Below, piece by piece: positions 18,271 to 26,551 of a stretch of DNA of 64,000 nt. How positions within the stretch are numbered: position 1 is the first letter of the stretch; each line of letters starts with the position of its first letter. Below the pieces are notes generated by a model. That model saw nothing but the letters and a program-made list of their open reading frames with translations. It was not told where the DNA came from and ran no database searches. The stretch spans positions 1,922,001-1,986,000 of the forward strand of contig NZ_CP146022.1 of the NCBI RefSeq assembly GCF_036967205.1, read 5' to 3'. Origin of the DNA: Streptomyces sp. Q6. Lineage in GTDB: Bacteria; Actinomycetota; Actinomycetes; Streptomycetales; Streptomycetaceae. The translations under genes and the position numbers were made by a program.

Positions 18271-19026
18271 ATGGATCTTGGACTGAAGGACCGTGTGTAC
18301 GTAGTCACCGGCGCCACCCGGGGCCTCGGCAACGCCGCCGCGCGTGAGCTGGTCGCCGACGGGGCGAAGGTCGTCATCACCGGGCGCGACGAGCAGAAGG
18401 TGAAGGACGCGGCGGCCGAGCTCGGCCCGAACGCGTTCGGCGTCGCGGCCGACAACGCGGACCCGCAGGTGGCGGAGCGGCTCATCGGTGTCGCGCGCGA
18501 GCAGTTCGGCGGCTTCGACGGGGTGCTGATCAGCGTGGGCGGGCCCGCGCCGGGGTTTGTCGCGGACAACACGGACGAGCAGTGGCAGTCGGCGTTCGAG
18601 TCGGTGTTCCTCGGGGCGGTGCGGCTCGCGCGGACCGCCGCCGGCGAGCTGGGCGAGGGCGGGGTCATCGGGTTCGTGCTCTCCGGTTCGGTGCATGAGC
18701 CGATCCCCGGGCTGACCATCTCGAACGGGCTGCGGCCGGGCCTCGCCGGGTTCGCCAAGTCGCTCGCGGACGAACTGGGTCCGCGCGGGATCCGGGTCGT
18801 GGGGCTGCTGCCGGCGCGCATCGACACGGACCGCGTGCGTGAGCTGGACGGGTACTCGGCCGACCCGGAGGCCACCCGGGCCGCGAACGAGTCCCGGATC
18901 CCGCTGCGGCGGTACGGGACCCCGGCGGAGTTCGGCAGGGCCGCCGCGTTCTTCCTGTCGCCGGCCGCTTCGTATCTGACCGGCGTCATGCTGCCGGTGG
19001 ACGGCGGTTACCGGCACGGTTTCTGA
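18271..19026 (+). CDS. SDR family oxidoreductase with degenerate catalytic site
   Basis: A 251-residue Rossmann protein with cofactor motif TGATRGLG and C-terminal SYLTGVMLPVDGGYRHGF typical of FabG-like SDRs. The usual Tyr-x3-Lys is replaced: the helix reads TISNGLRPGLAGFAK, with Ser for Tyr and Arg for Lys. Such variants form a recognised SDR subgroup with uncertain chemistry. AGGAG site before ATG 18271; likely in one transcript with the GH15 gene. Confidence 0.88.
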   Translation: MDLGLKDRVYVVTGATRGLGNAAARELVADGAKVVITGRDEQKVKDAAAELGPNAFGVAADNADPQVAERLIGVAREQFGGFDGVLISVGGPAPGFVADNTDEQWQSAFESVFLGAVRLARTAAGELGEGGVIGFVLSGSVHEPIPGLTISNGLRPGLAGFAKSLADELGPRGIRVVGLLPARIDTDRVRELDGYSADPEATRAANESRIPLRRYGTPAEFGRAAAFFLSPAASYLTGVMLPVDGGYRHGF

Positions 19027-19036
19027 CGGGCCCCGC

Positions 19037-19084
19037 CTCAGGGTGGAGGGCACGGGACCGGGTCCCGTGCCCTCCACCCCTGAG
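19037..19084. terminator. Strong bidirectional hairpin
   Basis: An 18-bp perfect stem (GGGTGGAGGGCACGGGAC at 19041-19058; complement 19062-19079) with a three-base loop, lengthened by CTCA/TGAG outside. It separates the SDR gene from the convergent Asp23 cluster. Confidence 0.8.
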
Positions 19085-19097
19085 TGTCTCGGGTCGC

Positions 19098-19684
19098 TCA
19101 ACTCACCCTCTCCGCGCGGTGCTTGACCGCCCGGAGCCGGACCTCCGCCGGGAGCGACGCAAGACCCGCCGAGTCCCGCGCCTGGGCCAGCGCGTCGTCG
19201 CTGAGCAGCGTCAGGGCCTGGCCGGGGGCCGCGTGGGGCTCCAGGGTGAGGTGCACGCGGGCCTCGGGGACGCGCGGCGGCCGGTCAGGGCGACGGCGGC
19301 GCGGTCCACGCCGTCCAGCGATTCGGCGCCGCTCACCAGCACACTCTCCAGGGCGCGGCCGCGCAGCAGCGCGCCCTCGCCGTCGCCGGTGTCGACGAGG
19401 ACCTCGGTGAGCCTGCGCCGCCTGAACTGCGCCACCAGCCACCACAGGGCGAGCAGGACGACGACGGCCAGGACGGCGATGACCGTCGGCCACCACCAGC
19501 CGTCGTCGTGCCACCGCTCCCGGTCCGCCTCGCTGAGCAGCACGTCGTGCCGGTCGTCGTAGATCCACCAGGACGGCGGGTCCACACCGAGCCCGACGGC
19601 GAGGACCGAGCCGCCGCCGAGGATCAGGACGAGGCCCAGGAGGCCGAGCACGATCCGGTTCACGGTCTTGCGCACGCCGCTCAT
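19098..19684 (-). pseudogene. amaP: AmaP-like alkaline-shock membrane anchor, frameshifted (one base lost near 19267)
   Basis: Membrane anchor of the Asp23 type. From ATG 19684 the first frame encodes two membrane segments (IVLGLLGLVLILGGGSVLAV and PTVIAVLAVVVLLALWWLVA), like AmaP, and reads up to VALTGRRASP. The continuation EARVHLTLEPHAAPGQALTL to VKHRAERVS lies in the other frame. One C added at the GGGG run (19266-19269 on the plus strand) gives a 195-residue protein. AmaP tethers Asp23 to the membrane in Staphylococcus. ATGA overlap with the upstream gene shows it belongs to the operon. Confidence 0.8.
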
Positions 19685-20337
19685 CCCTTCTTGCCGGGCC
19701 GCGCCACCCGCACCGAGAGCCCGGGTGCGGTACCGAGCCCCAGCTCCTTGATGCCGTCGCCCAGCGTGGTGTCCAAGTCGGCCCGTACGTCGTCGAGTTC
19801 ACGGAAGTGCGCCAGGGCCCGCACGTCCACCTTGGAGCGCTTCATGCGGACGCGTACGGACTGCACGCCCGCCACCTCCATGGCGCGGTCGCGCAGCACC
19901 ATGGCGGCGGCGTCCCGGTGCAGGCCGGCCCGGACGTCGGCGTGGGTGCGGCGCATGGGCAGGAGCGCGCGCAGGCCCGGTGTCACCGCGAGGACGAGCA
20001 GCCAGAGGCCGAGCGCGACGGCGACGCCCGCGCCGATCAGGACGGCGGTGTCGTCGAGGGGCCGCGTCGCCAGTTCGTCGGCGAGCGAGCGGCGCCACTG
20101 CATGGAGTCGTGTCCGGCGCGCACCGCGGCGATGTCGTAGAGGAGCAGCCCGGCGGCACCGAGCAGCACCAGCGCGACGAGGGCCGCGGGGATCCGCCGG
20201 GCCGACCAGAAGCGGGCGGGCTTCTCCTCACCGGCCAGGGTGGGGTGCGGTTCGTACGCCGCCGCGGACGCCGACTGGTCACCGAGGTCGCTCTGCCCGC
20301 GCTCGACGACGGGCAGGCGTTGGGTGGGCTCGCTCAT
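19681..20337 (-). CDS. DUF6286-type membrane protein of the Asp23 cluster
   Basis: A 218-residue protein with a Pro/acidic N-terminus, two membrane segments (about residues 50-70, IPAALVALVLLGAAGLLLYD, and about 100-120, AVLIGAGVAVALGLWLLVLA) and a C-terminal domain HADVRAGLHRDAAAMVLRDRAMEVAG that resembles the Asp23 fold. Its start overlaps the stop of the upstream Asp23-like gene (ATGA). Always found with Asp23/AmaP in streptomycetes as far as I recall; exact role unknown. Confidence 0.75.
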   Translation of the reverse strand: MSEPTQRLPVVERGQSDLGDQSASAAAYEPHPTLAGEEKPARFWSARRIPAALVALVLLGAAGLLLYDIAAVRAGHDSMQWRRSLADELATRPLDDTAVLIGAGVAVALGLWLLVLAVTPGLRALLPMRRTHADVRAGLHRDAAAMVLRDRAMEVAGVQSVRVRMKRSKVDVRALAHFRELDDVRADLDTTLGDGIKELGLGTAPGLSVRVARPGKKG

Positions 20338-20678
20338 CGGATCCTTCCCCGGTCCGTACCGCGCGTCTGGGCCGAGTGCAGCCGCTCCACCTGGACGGCC
20401 ACCTCCGGCACCTCCATTCCCGCCAACGCCCTTACCCGCTCGGCGACCTGACGACGCACCAGGCCGCACTGCGCGCCGATGTCCGCCGGATAGTCGAGCT
20501 CCAGGCTGATCCGGACGCGCGCCGTGTCGTGGTGCACGGAGACGGTGGCGTGTGGTGGTGCGCCGTCCTCGGGGACGGTGTCCAGCGCCTCACGTGCCGC
20601 GTACGCGGCGATCTTCGCGACGACCCGGTCGGCGATCCGGGTCGCGCCGCGCTCGGCGGGCGCGACCTGTGTCGCCAT
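20334..20678 (-). CDS. Asp23/Gls24 family envelope stress protein (short paralog)
   Basis: A 114-residue Asp23-fold protein: RIADRVVAKIAAYAAREALDTV, then beta strands ATVSVHHDTARVRISLELDYP and the typical closing helix LVRRQVAERVRALAGMEVPEVAVQVERL. Second Asp23 paralog of the operon, three bases after the small membrane protein. Cytoplasmic, probably membrane-associated through AmaP and the DUF6286 protein. Confidence 0.82.
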   Translation of the reverse strand: MATQVAPAERGATRIADRVVAKIAAYAAREALDTVPEDGAPPHATVSVHHDTARVRISLELDYPADIGAQCGLVRRQVAERVRALAGMEVPEVAVQVERLHSAQTRGTDRGRIR

Positions 20679-20681
20679 CGG

Positions 20682-20867
20682 TCACCGCCGCCGATCGCCG
20701 CGCGAACGGAAGAACTCGCCGGGTTCCAGGTCTCCCTCGAGAAACCGGCCCGCGACGAAGCCGATGGCGCCCAGCGCCGCCACCAGCAGGAAGGCCCCGA
20801 AGCCGCCGAAATATCCGGCGAACCCGAGAGCCATGCCGGCGATCATGCCGATCACGGCCAGATTCAT
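20682..20867 (-). CDS. Small two-helix membrane protein of the Asp23 cluster
   Basis: A 61-residue protein, almost entirely hydrophobic to residue 42 (VIGMIAGMALGFAGYFGGFG, FLLVAALGAIGFVAGRF) with a basic tail FFRSRGDRRR. It resembles the small DUF2273-type proteins that accompany asp23 genes. Sits between the two Asp23 paralogs with small gaps, so operon member. Confidence 0.75.
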   Translation of the reverse strand: MNLAVIGMIAGMALGFAGYFGGFGAFLLVAALGAIGFVAGRFLEGDLEPGEFFRSRGDRRR

Positions 20868-20907
20868 CGTGTGCTCCTCCTACGTCTGTCCGTTGCGGGC
20901 CCGGTGG

Positions 20908-21390
20908 TCATTGAAGCCGTGACTCCGGCTCGTCGTCCTCCTCGTCCGGCAGCTTCACGTCGCTGACGGCGATGTTCACCTCGACGACCTCGAGTCCGGT
21001 CATACGCTCCACGGCCGCGATCACGTTCTCCCGTACGGCACGCGTGGTGTCGCCGATCGACACGCCGTACTCGACGACGATCTCCAGGTCGAGCGCCGTC
21101 TGTACCTCGCCGACCTCGGCCTTCACGCCGCGCGACACGGACTTGGTGCCGCCCGGCACCCGGTCGCGGACTGCGCCGAACGTGCGCGACAGGCCGCTGC
21201 CCATCGCGTGCACACCGACCACGTCGCGGGCCGCGAGGCCGGCGATCTTCTCGACCACACCGTCGGCGATGGTGGTGCGCCCGCGGCTCCCGGGGTCTCC
21301 CCCGCCGCGCTTGGTCACACCGGTCTTCCCGGTGGGGGCCACGGTCGGGGTTCCGGGCGTCTCACCCGGCTTCTGCGAGGTGTCACTCAT
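20908..21390 (-). CDS. Asp23/Gls24 family envelope stress response protein
   Basis: A 160-residue protein: a disordered 35-residue N-terminus, then the Asp23 domain (TTIADGVVEKIAGLAARDVVGV ... DLEIVVEYGVSIGDTTRAVRENVIAAVERMTGLEVVEVNI, quoted by segments) and an acidic tail DEEDDEPESRLQ. First gene of the minus-strand cluster 21390 to 19098. Good site AGGGGAC before ATG. The divergent gene at 21491 is also Asp23-related. Confidence 0.87.
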   Translation of the reverse strand: MSDTSQKPGETPGTPTVAPTGKTGVTKRGGGDPGSRGRTTIADGVVEKIAGLAARDVVGVHAMGSGLSRTFGAVRDRVPGGTKSVSRGVKAEVGEVQTALDLEIVVEYGVSIGDTTRAVRENVIAAVERMTGLEVVEVNIAVSDVKLPDEEDDEPESRLQ

Positions 21391-21490
21391 CGGGCTGTCC
21401 CCTCTGTCTGTGAGATGGGGTGTTGCATTCTTTTGCCCACAGTAAGTGCGGTTACCCAGGACCGCGCTCGGGATGGGGCAGCCTGGGGCC

Positions 21491-22234
21491 ATGACGGTTG
21501 ACCGATGGGGACAGGCAGTACGGCAACAGCTCGGACTCGGCAGGTTGCTGCCGTTGGGCGGACCGGGTGACGGAGCGTGGATCACGGAGCCCGCGGCGCG
21601 CGCGGCGCTGACCCGGGCGGTGTCTCAGGTGCGTGGCGTGCGCCTGGGTTCGCTGCGCCTGGAGCTGGCGGACCCGGAGCACGCGGGCGAGTCCACGGTG
21701 CCCGCGCCGCCGAGCGCGCTGCCGCCGGGGCCGCTGCGGATCGTGGCGCAGTGCGCGGCGGCGGCGGAGGAACCGCTGCCGTCGGCCGCCGGGCGGCTGC
21801 GGGAGGCGCTCGCGCGGGCGGCGGACGAGGGGCTCGGCCTGGTGATCGCGGAGGTGGATCTGCAGGTCACGGCGCTGCTCGACGACGACGCGGCGCGGTC
21901 GGCGCCGGCGGATGCGTCACCGCCGGAGCCGGGAGAGCCGGGAGCCTCTGAGGACAAGGGACCCGGTGAGGGCGACGCGGGCCGGGCCGCCGAGGCGGCG
22001 CTCGCCGTACCCGGGGTGACCCGGCTGACCGGGTCCCTCGGCGGTCTCGGCCGCGCGGTGCACATCGAGTCCCGCTCCCCCGAGGCGGCCGTGTCCCTGC
22101 CGAGCCGTCATGTACGGGTGGAGCTCTCGGTGGCGCCGGAGGCGCGCGCCCTGGACGTGACGCGGGCCGTCCGGGAGGCGGTGACGACGGCGCTCCCCGA
22201 CGGCCCTACGGTCGCGGTCCTGGTCACGCAGTAG
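21491..22234 (+). CDS. Asp23-cluster associated protein of unknown function
   Basis: A 247-residue hydrophilic protein. It contains two Asp23-like halves: residues about 35-120 (ITEPAARAALTRAVSQVRGV ... EVDLQVTALLDDDA) and about 160-247 (GRAAEAALAVPGVTRLTGSLGG ... VREAVTTALPDGPTVAVLV), joined by an acidic Pro-rich linker. Some pipelines label such proteins nucleopolyhedrovirus P10 family, a name without functional meaning. Divergent from the Asp23 operon, 100 bp apart. Confidence 0.7.
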   Translation: MTVDRWGQAVRQQLGLGRLLPLGGPGDGAWITEPAARAALTRAVSQVRGVRLGSLRLELADPEHAGESTVPAPPSALPPGPLRIVAQCAAAAEEPLPSAAGRLREALARAADEGLGLVIAEVDLQVTALLDDDAARSAPADASPPEPGEPGASEDKGPGEGDAGRAAEAALAVPGVTRLTGSLGGLGRAVHIESRSPEAAVSLPSRHVRVELSVAPEARALDVTRAVREAVTTALPDGPTVAVLVTQ

Positions 22235-22287
22235 GTACCGGCGACAGAGTCCGTCGGGGGGAACGGCGTGGGCCGAACGGGTGGGGG

Positions 22288-23079
22288 TCAGTCGCCGATG
22301 CCCGCGAGGTCCCGCAGCCGGCGGCCCTGCGCGGCGCGTTCGGCCGTGCGCTGCTCGTCGAGCGTGCGGCCGCTCACGCCCTGGAGCAGCGCCTTCGTCT
22401 CGATGACGGCGTCCCGGGGCGCGGCGACGAGCGCCGCGACCAGGTCCTGCGTCGCGGCGTCCAACTGCTCGGCGGGCACGGACACATTGGCGAGGCCACT
22501 GGCGACGGCCTCGTCGGCGTGGATGTAGCGCCCGGTGACGCAGATCTCCAGGGCGCGCGCGTAGCCGACCAGGGAGACGAGCGGGTGCGTGCCCGTCAGG
22601 TCCGGCACCAGGCCCAGGCTGGTCTCGCGCATGGAGAACTGCACGTCGTCGGCGACGACGCGCAGGTCACAGGCGAGGGCGAGCTGGAAACCGGCGCCGA
22701 TCGCATGACCCTGGACAGCGGCGACCGACAGGATGTCGCTGCGCCGCAGCCAGGTGAAACCGTTCTGGTACTCGGCGATCGTCGCGTCGAGGACGTCGTC
22801 GGAGCCGCGTGCCAGGTCGATGAAGGACGGCTCGCCGTCGAACCCTTCGGGCGTGAACGCCTGACGGTCCAGGCCGGCGGAGAAGGACTTGCCCTCGCCG
22901 CGCAGCACGACCACCCGCACAGAACCCGGCAGGATACGTCCGGCCTCGGTCAACGCCCGCCACAGCGCGGGACTTTGGGCGTTGCGCTTGTCCGGATGGG
23001 TCAGGGTCACCGTGGCGATCGCGTCGTCAACGGTGAGCCGGACACCGTCCTGGTCGAGCAGCGGTGCGGGCATGGTCAT
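22288..23079 (-). CDS. Enoyl-CoA hydratase/isomerase family protein
   Basis: A 263-residue crotonase-fold protein. The oxyanion-hole regions FSAGLD and GHAIGAGFQLALACD are present. Of the two catalytic glutamates of classic hydratases, the second is kept (FSMRETSLGLVPD) but the first is Gln (GFQLAL in place of GCELA), so it may be an isomerase or other crotonase rather than a standard hydratase. Monocistronic. Confidence 0.88.
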   Translation of the reverse strand: MTMPAPLLDQDGVRLTVDDAIATVTLTHPDKRNAQSPALWRALTEAGRILPGSVRVVVLRGEGKSFSAGLDRQAFTPEGFDGEPSFIDLARGSDDVLDATIAEYQNGFTWLRRSDILSVAAVQGHAIGAGFQLALACDLRVVADDVQFSMRETSLGLVPDLTGTHPLVSLVGYARALEICVTGRYIHADEAVASGLANVSVPAEQLDAATQDLVAALVAAPRDAVIETKALLQGVSGRTLDEQRTAERAAQGRRLRDLAGIGD

Positions 23080-23212
23080 CTGGACCTCCGGGTCTGCGCA
23101 GTCGTACGCAACGCACGAGCGTAAGTGACTGCACAGTAACCACCCGGCCGATCAGAGAACCGACCGGGTGGTCACCGCCGGAGCCAGTGAGCAGAACGAG
23201 CCGTGGAGAGCG

Positions 23213-23434
23213 TCAGCTCGCCGCGGCCTTCTTGCCTCGCGTGGCCCCGCCGCGACCTCGCAGCGTGACCCCGGACTCGCTGAGCATCCGGTGGACGAAG
23301 CCATACGAGCGGCCGGTCTCCTCGGCCAGCGCCCGGATGCTCGCACCGGAGTCGTACTTCTTCTTCAGGTCTGCCGCGAGCTTGTCGCGCGCGGCGCCGG
23401 TTACCCGGCTGCCCTTCTTCAGAGTCTCGGCCAC
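23213..23434 (-). CDS. gbn: Gbn-like small HTH nucleoid-associated protein
   Basis: A 73-residue basic protein MAETLKKGSRVTGAARDKLA ... with a central HTH (about residues 32-55: GASIRALAEETGRSYGFVHR) and a basic tail RGRGGATRGKKAAAS. It matches what I remember of S. coelicolor SCO1839 (Gbn), a nucleoid protein that binds GATC-containing sites and affects sporulation and antibiotic production. GTG 23434 is preferred because a GAGGAGG site lies six bases upstream; an in-frame ATG at 23473 would place that site inside the gene. The upstream 370 bp are unusually rich in GATC. Confidence 0.85.
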   Translation of the reverse strand: MAETLKKGSRVTGAARDKLAADLKKKYDSGASIRALAEETGRSYGFVHRMLSESGVTLRGRGGATRGKKAAAS

Positions 23435-23636
23435 CCGTGCCTCCTCATGGGAAGTGCGCTCTGGATTTCCCATGATCACCCCTTGCGGGCTTCCTGGCCA
23501 CCCATTCGGCAAGGTCCGTAGGCCGGGAATTCCGGACGGGAAGGCGATCCACACGAGTGGAATTAAGGATTCCGGTGACCTTTCCCGACCAGGGGAAAGG
23601 CCCCCGTGAAAGAACCGGCAGGTCAGCGACTCCCCA

Positions 23637-23659
23637 GGCGCCACAAGGGCTGTGGCGCC
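23637..23659. repeat. Perfect 9-bp inverted repeat upstream of gbn
   Basis: GGCGCCACA (23637-23645), five-base loop, TGTGGCGCC (23651-23659), about 200 bp upstream of the gbn start. It could be a regulator site or a leader hairpin; no further support. Confidence 0.5.
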
Positions 23660-23703
23660 CGGGGTGCCGCCGGATGCGTGTAGGACACACCGCGGTACGA
23701 GGC

Positions 23704-23771
23704 GATCTCACTCAGATGAAGGATCACGGATCGGCCGAATGATCCATACGGAGTGGATCAGTCATTCGATC
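23704..23771. promoter_or_regulatory. Cluster of six GATC sites between gbn and the ABC-F gene
   Basis: GATC occurs at 23704, 23722, 23729, 23741, 23756 and 23768, six times in 68 bp, plus 23474 and 23546. In DNA of about 72% G+C a GATC is expected roughly once per 400 bp. As Gbn proteins are reported to bind GATC, this is a candidate autoregulatory or nucleoid-binding region. The rest of 23435-23807 holds no gene. Confidence 0.55.
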
Positions 23772-23780
23772 AAGCCGTGC

Positions 23781-23810
23781 TGACGCCCCGGGACGGCCGT
23801 CCCGGGGTCA
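23781..23810 (-). terminator. Terminator of the ABC-F gene
   Basis: Long palindrome TGAC-G-CCCCGGGACGG / CCGTCCCGGGG-TCA centred at 23796, overlapping the stop codon (23808-23810). Confidence 0.65.
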
Positions 23811-25406
23811 GGCGAGGGCGACGAGGTCCGCGTACCCCTGGCCCCACAGGTCCTCGACACCGTCCGGGAGCAGGATGATCCGCTCCGGCTGGAGCGCGTC
23901 GACGGCGCCCTCGTCGTGCGTGACGAGGACGACGGCGCCCTTGTAGGTGCGCAGCGCGCCGAGGATCTCCTCGCGGCTGGCCGGGTCGAGGTTGTTCGTG
24001 GGCTCGTCGAGGAGGAGGACGTTCGCGGAGGAGACCACGAGGGTCGCGAGCGCGAGACGGGTCTTCTCGCCACCGGAGAGGACCCCGGCCGGCTTGTCGA
24101 CGTCGTCGCCGGAGAACAGGAACGAGCCGAGCGTCTTGCGGACCTCGACCAGGTCGAGGTCGGGGGCCGCGGAGCGCATGTTCTCCAGGACCGTGCGCTC
24201 GGGGTCGAGGGTCTCGTGCTCCTGGGCGTAGTAGCCGAGCTTGAGGCCGTGGCCCGGCACGACCTCGCCGGTGTCGGGCTGCTCGGTGCCGGCCAGGAGC
24301 CTCAGCAGGGTCGTCTTGCCCGCGCCGTTGAGACCGAGGATGACGACGCGCGAGCCCTTGTCGATGGCCAGGTCGACGTCGGTGAAGATCTCCAGGGAGC
24401 CGTACGACTTCGACAGGCCCTCGGCCATCAGCGGGGTCTTGCCGCAGGGGGCGGGCTCGGGGAAGCGCAGCTTGGCGACCTTGTCGCTCTGGCGCACCGC
24501 CTCCAGGCCCGCGAGGAGCTTGTCGGCGCGCTTGGCCATGTTCTGCGCGGCGACCGTCTTCGTCGCCTTGGCGCGCATCTTGTCGGCCTGCGCGTTGAGC
24601 GAGGCGGCCTTCTTCTCGGCGTTCTGCCGCTCGCGCTTGCGGCGCTTCTCGTCGGCCTCGCGCTGCTGCTGGTAGAGCTTCCAGCCCATGTTGTAGACGT
24701 CGATCTGCGAGCGGTTGGCGTCCAGGTAGAACACCTTGTTGACGACCGTCTCGACCAGGTCGACGTCGTGGGAGATCACGATGAAGCCGCCGCTGTACGT
24801 CTTCAGGTAGTCGCGCAGCCAGACGATCGAGTCCGCGTCCAGGTGGTTCGTGGGCTCGTCGAGCAGCAGCGTGTCCGCGTCGGAGAAGAGGATCCGGGCC
24901 AGCTCGATACGGCGGCGCTGACCACCGGAGAGCGTGTGCAGGGGCTGGCCGAGCACACGGTCGGGGAGGTTCAGCGCGGCGGCGATGGTGGCGGCCTCGG
25001 CCTCGGCGGCGTACCCGCCCTTGGTGAGGAACTCCGTCTCCTGGCGCTCGTACTGCTTGAGGGCCTTGGTCTGCGTGGCGCCCGTGCCGTTCGCGATGCG
25101 CTGCTCGTTCTCGCGCATCTTGCGGATCAGGGTGTCCAGGCCGCGGGCGGAGAGGATACGGTCGCGGGCCAGCACGTCCAGGTCGCCGGTGCGCGGGTCC
25201 TGCGGGAGGTAGCCGACCTCGCCGGAGCGGCTGATGGTGCCGCCGGCCGGGACGCCCTCACCGGCCAGGCACTTGGTCAGCGTCGTCTTGCCGGCGCCGT
25301 TGCGGCCGACGAGGCCGATGCGGTCGCCCTTGGCGACACGGAAGGTGGCGTTCTCGATGAGGATGCGGGCGCCGGCGCGCAGTTCGATGCCGGATGCGGT
25401 GATCAC
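23808..25406 (-). CDS. ABC-F family ATPase (duplicated ABC domains)
   Basis: A 532-residue soluble protein with two ABC cassettes and no membrane segments. Cassette 1: Walker A GRNGAGKTT, signature LSGGQ, Walker B LLLDEPTNHLD. Linker (about residues 250-320) rich in Lys/Arg/Glu, coiled. Cassette 2: GLNGAGKTT, LSGGE, LLLDEPTNNLD. ABC-F proteins act on ribosomes, in translation control or antibiotic protection; this looks like the housekeeping actinobacterial type rather than a resistance protein, but that is inference. GTG start with CTGGAG upstream. Confidence 0.92.
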   Translation of the reverse strand: MITASGIELRAGARILIENATFRVAKGDRIGLVGRNGAGKTTLTKCLAGEGVPAGGTISRSGEVGYLPQDPRTGDLDVLARDRILSARGLDTLIRKMRENEQRIANGTGATQTKALKQYERQETEFLTKGGYAAEAEAATIAAALNLPDRVLGQPLHTLSGGQRRRIELARILFSDADTLLLDEPTNHLDADSIVWLRDYLKTYSGGFIVISHDVDLVETVVNKVFYLDANRSQIDVYNMGWKLYQQQREADEKRRKRERQNAEKKAASLNAQADKMRAKATKTVAAQNMAKRADKLLAGLEAVRQSDKVAKLRFPEPAPCGKTPLMAEGLSKSYGSLEIFTDVDLAIDKGSRVVILGLNGAGKTTLLRLLAGTEQPDTGEVVPGHGLKLGYYAQEHETLDPERTVLENMRSAAPDLDLVEVRKTLGSFLFSGDDVDKPAGVLSGGEKTRLALATLVVSSANVLLLDEPTNNLDPASREEILGALRTYKGAVVLVTHDEGAVDALQPERIILLPDGVEDLWGQGYADLVALA

Positions 25407-25511
25407 GAAGACTCCAGGACAGGATTAACGGCTTACTGACGAGCAAGGGCCAGGGCGAGGGCCGGTCGGCGCCGCTAATGCACCCAGAGAAGAAACGTCA
25501 TACGAGCCAGT

Positions 25512-26335
25512 TTAACGGTGGGATGCAAACGGATTTCCCCCGCGTCCCGGGTGCCGGGACGCGGGCAGCTCGTTGCCCAGGGGCGTGCGGCGGGGAACGA
25601 TCCGGCCGAGGCTGTCCACGGCCACGATCCGCTCGGTCCACGGCACGGAGGACTCCGTGCAGGGCTGCGCGATGAGCACCGCTTTTCCCCGTCGTACGTA
25701 GTCGGCCGGTGCGAAGGCGCAGCCCGCGCGCGCGGGCAGCACCCAGCGCAGGTCGCCGTCCGCCGTGCGGTAGGCGGCGATGCGCCGGGGCGTCACCACC
25801 GCGATCATCCGGGCCTCGGGGTCCAGCGGCTGGAGGACTCCCGCGCCGCCGCGCGCCCCGGCGTGCGCAGCCAGGGCGCCGCGTCCGGGAGGGCGCGGTG
25901 CCAGCGCACGCCCTGGGCCCCGGCTCGTTCGGTGTCGGTGACCAGGCCGTCGCTCCAGAGGGCGAGGGCCTGTCCGGGAGCGGCGAGGACGGCGAGCGGC
26001 CGCCGTCCGTCGCGGGTGTGCCGCCAGTGGACGGCGGTGCCGTCGTACGCCTCGACCGCCCCGCCGCGCGTACGCAGCAGGGGCTCGGGCCCCGCGGGGT
26101 CCACGGCGGCGCGCGCGTACCGCGTGAGGTGGTCGCCGTAGGGGGCGGAGCGGGTCTGGTGGGCGGCGGCGAGCAGCGGGAGCGCGAGCAGGGCCCCGAC
26201 GACCGGCAGGAGCAGGGCGGCGCGGAGTCGGCGGCGCGGCGCGGGCGGCGGTGGCGTGAACAGGGCGAGGGAGGCGGGGTGAGCGGGCCGCGCGGGGCTC
26301 TCCTCCGTGGTCACGTCGAGCGGAACGACCGCCAC
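25512..26335 (-). pseudogene. Membrane-anchored beta-propeller-like protein, frameshifted (one base lost near 25857)
   Basis: From GTG 26335 (GAAGGGGGAG site) the first frame gives an N-terminal cytoplasmic part, one membrane segment (about residues 31-50, RAALLLPVVGALLALPLLAA) and an extracellular part with short strand repeats (AVEAYDGTAVHWRHTRDGRR, QALALWSDGLVTDT). It changes frame after LRTPG; the remainder (GVLQPLDPEARMIAVVTPRR ... LGNELPASRHPGRGG) is in the next frame. One base restored at the CCCC run 25856-25859 gives 274 residues. WxxR-type repeats suggest a PQQ/BamB-like propeller fragment. Function unknown. Confidence 0.7.
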
Positions 26336-26551
26336 TGCCCCTCCCCCTTCTGCACCCTCTCCGTCACCTTCGGCCACGGATCCGGCGCAGAGCGTAGCCG
26401 CGGGGCGCGCGGCACGGACCCCGGCGCGTGACGACACGGCGTGCACGACGGCGCGCGTTCCCCCGTTCGGCCCCCGGATCGGGCCCGCACCTGAGGCGCG
26501 TAACAGGATGAAAAGGTCGATTCCCGGCTCCTGGCGAGAAAGCGGTGCGGC

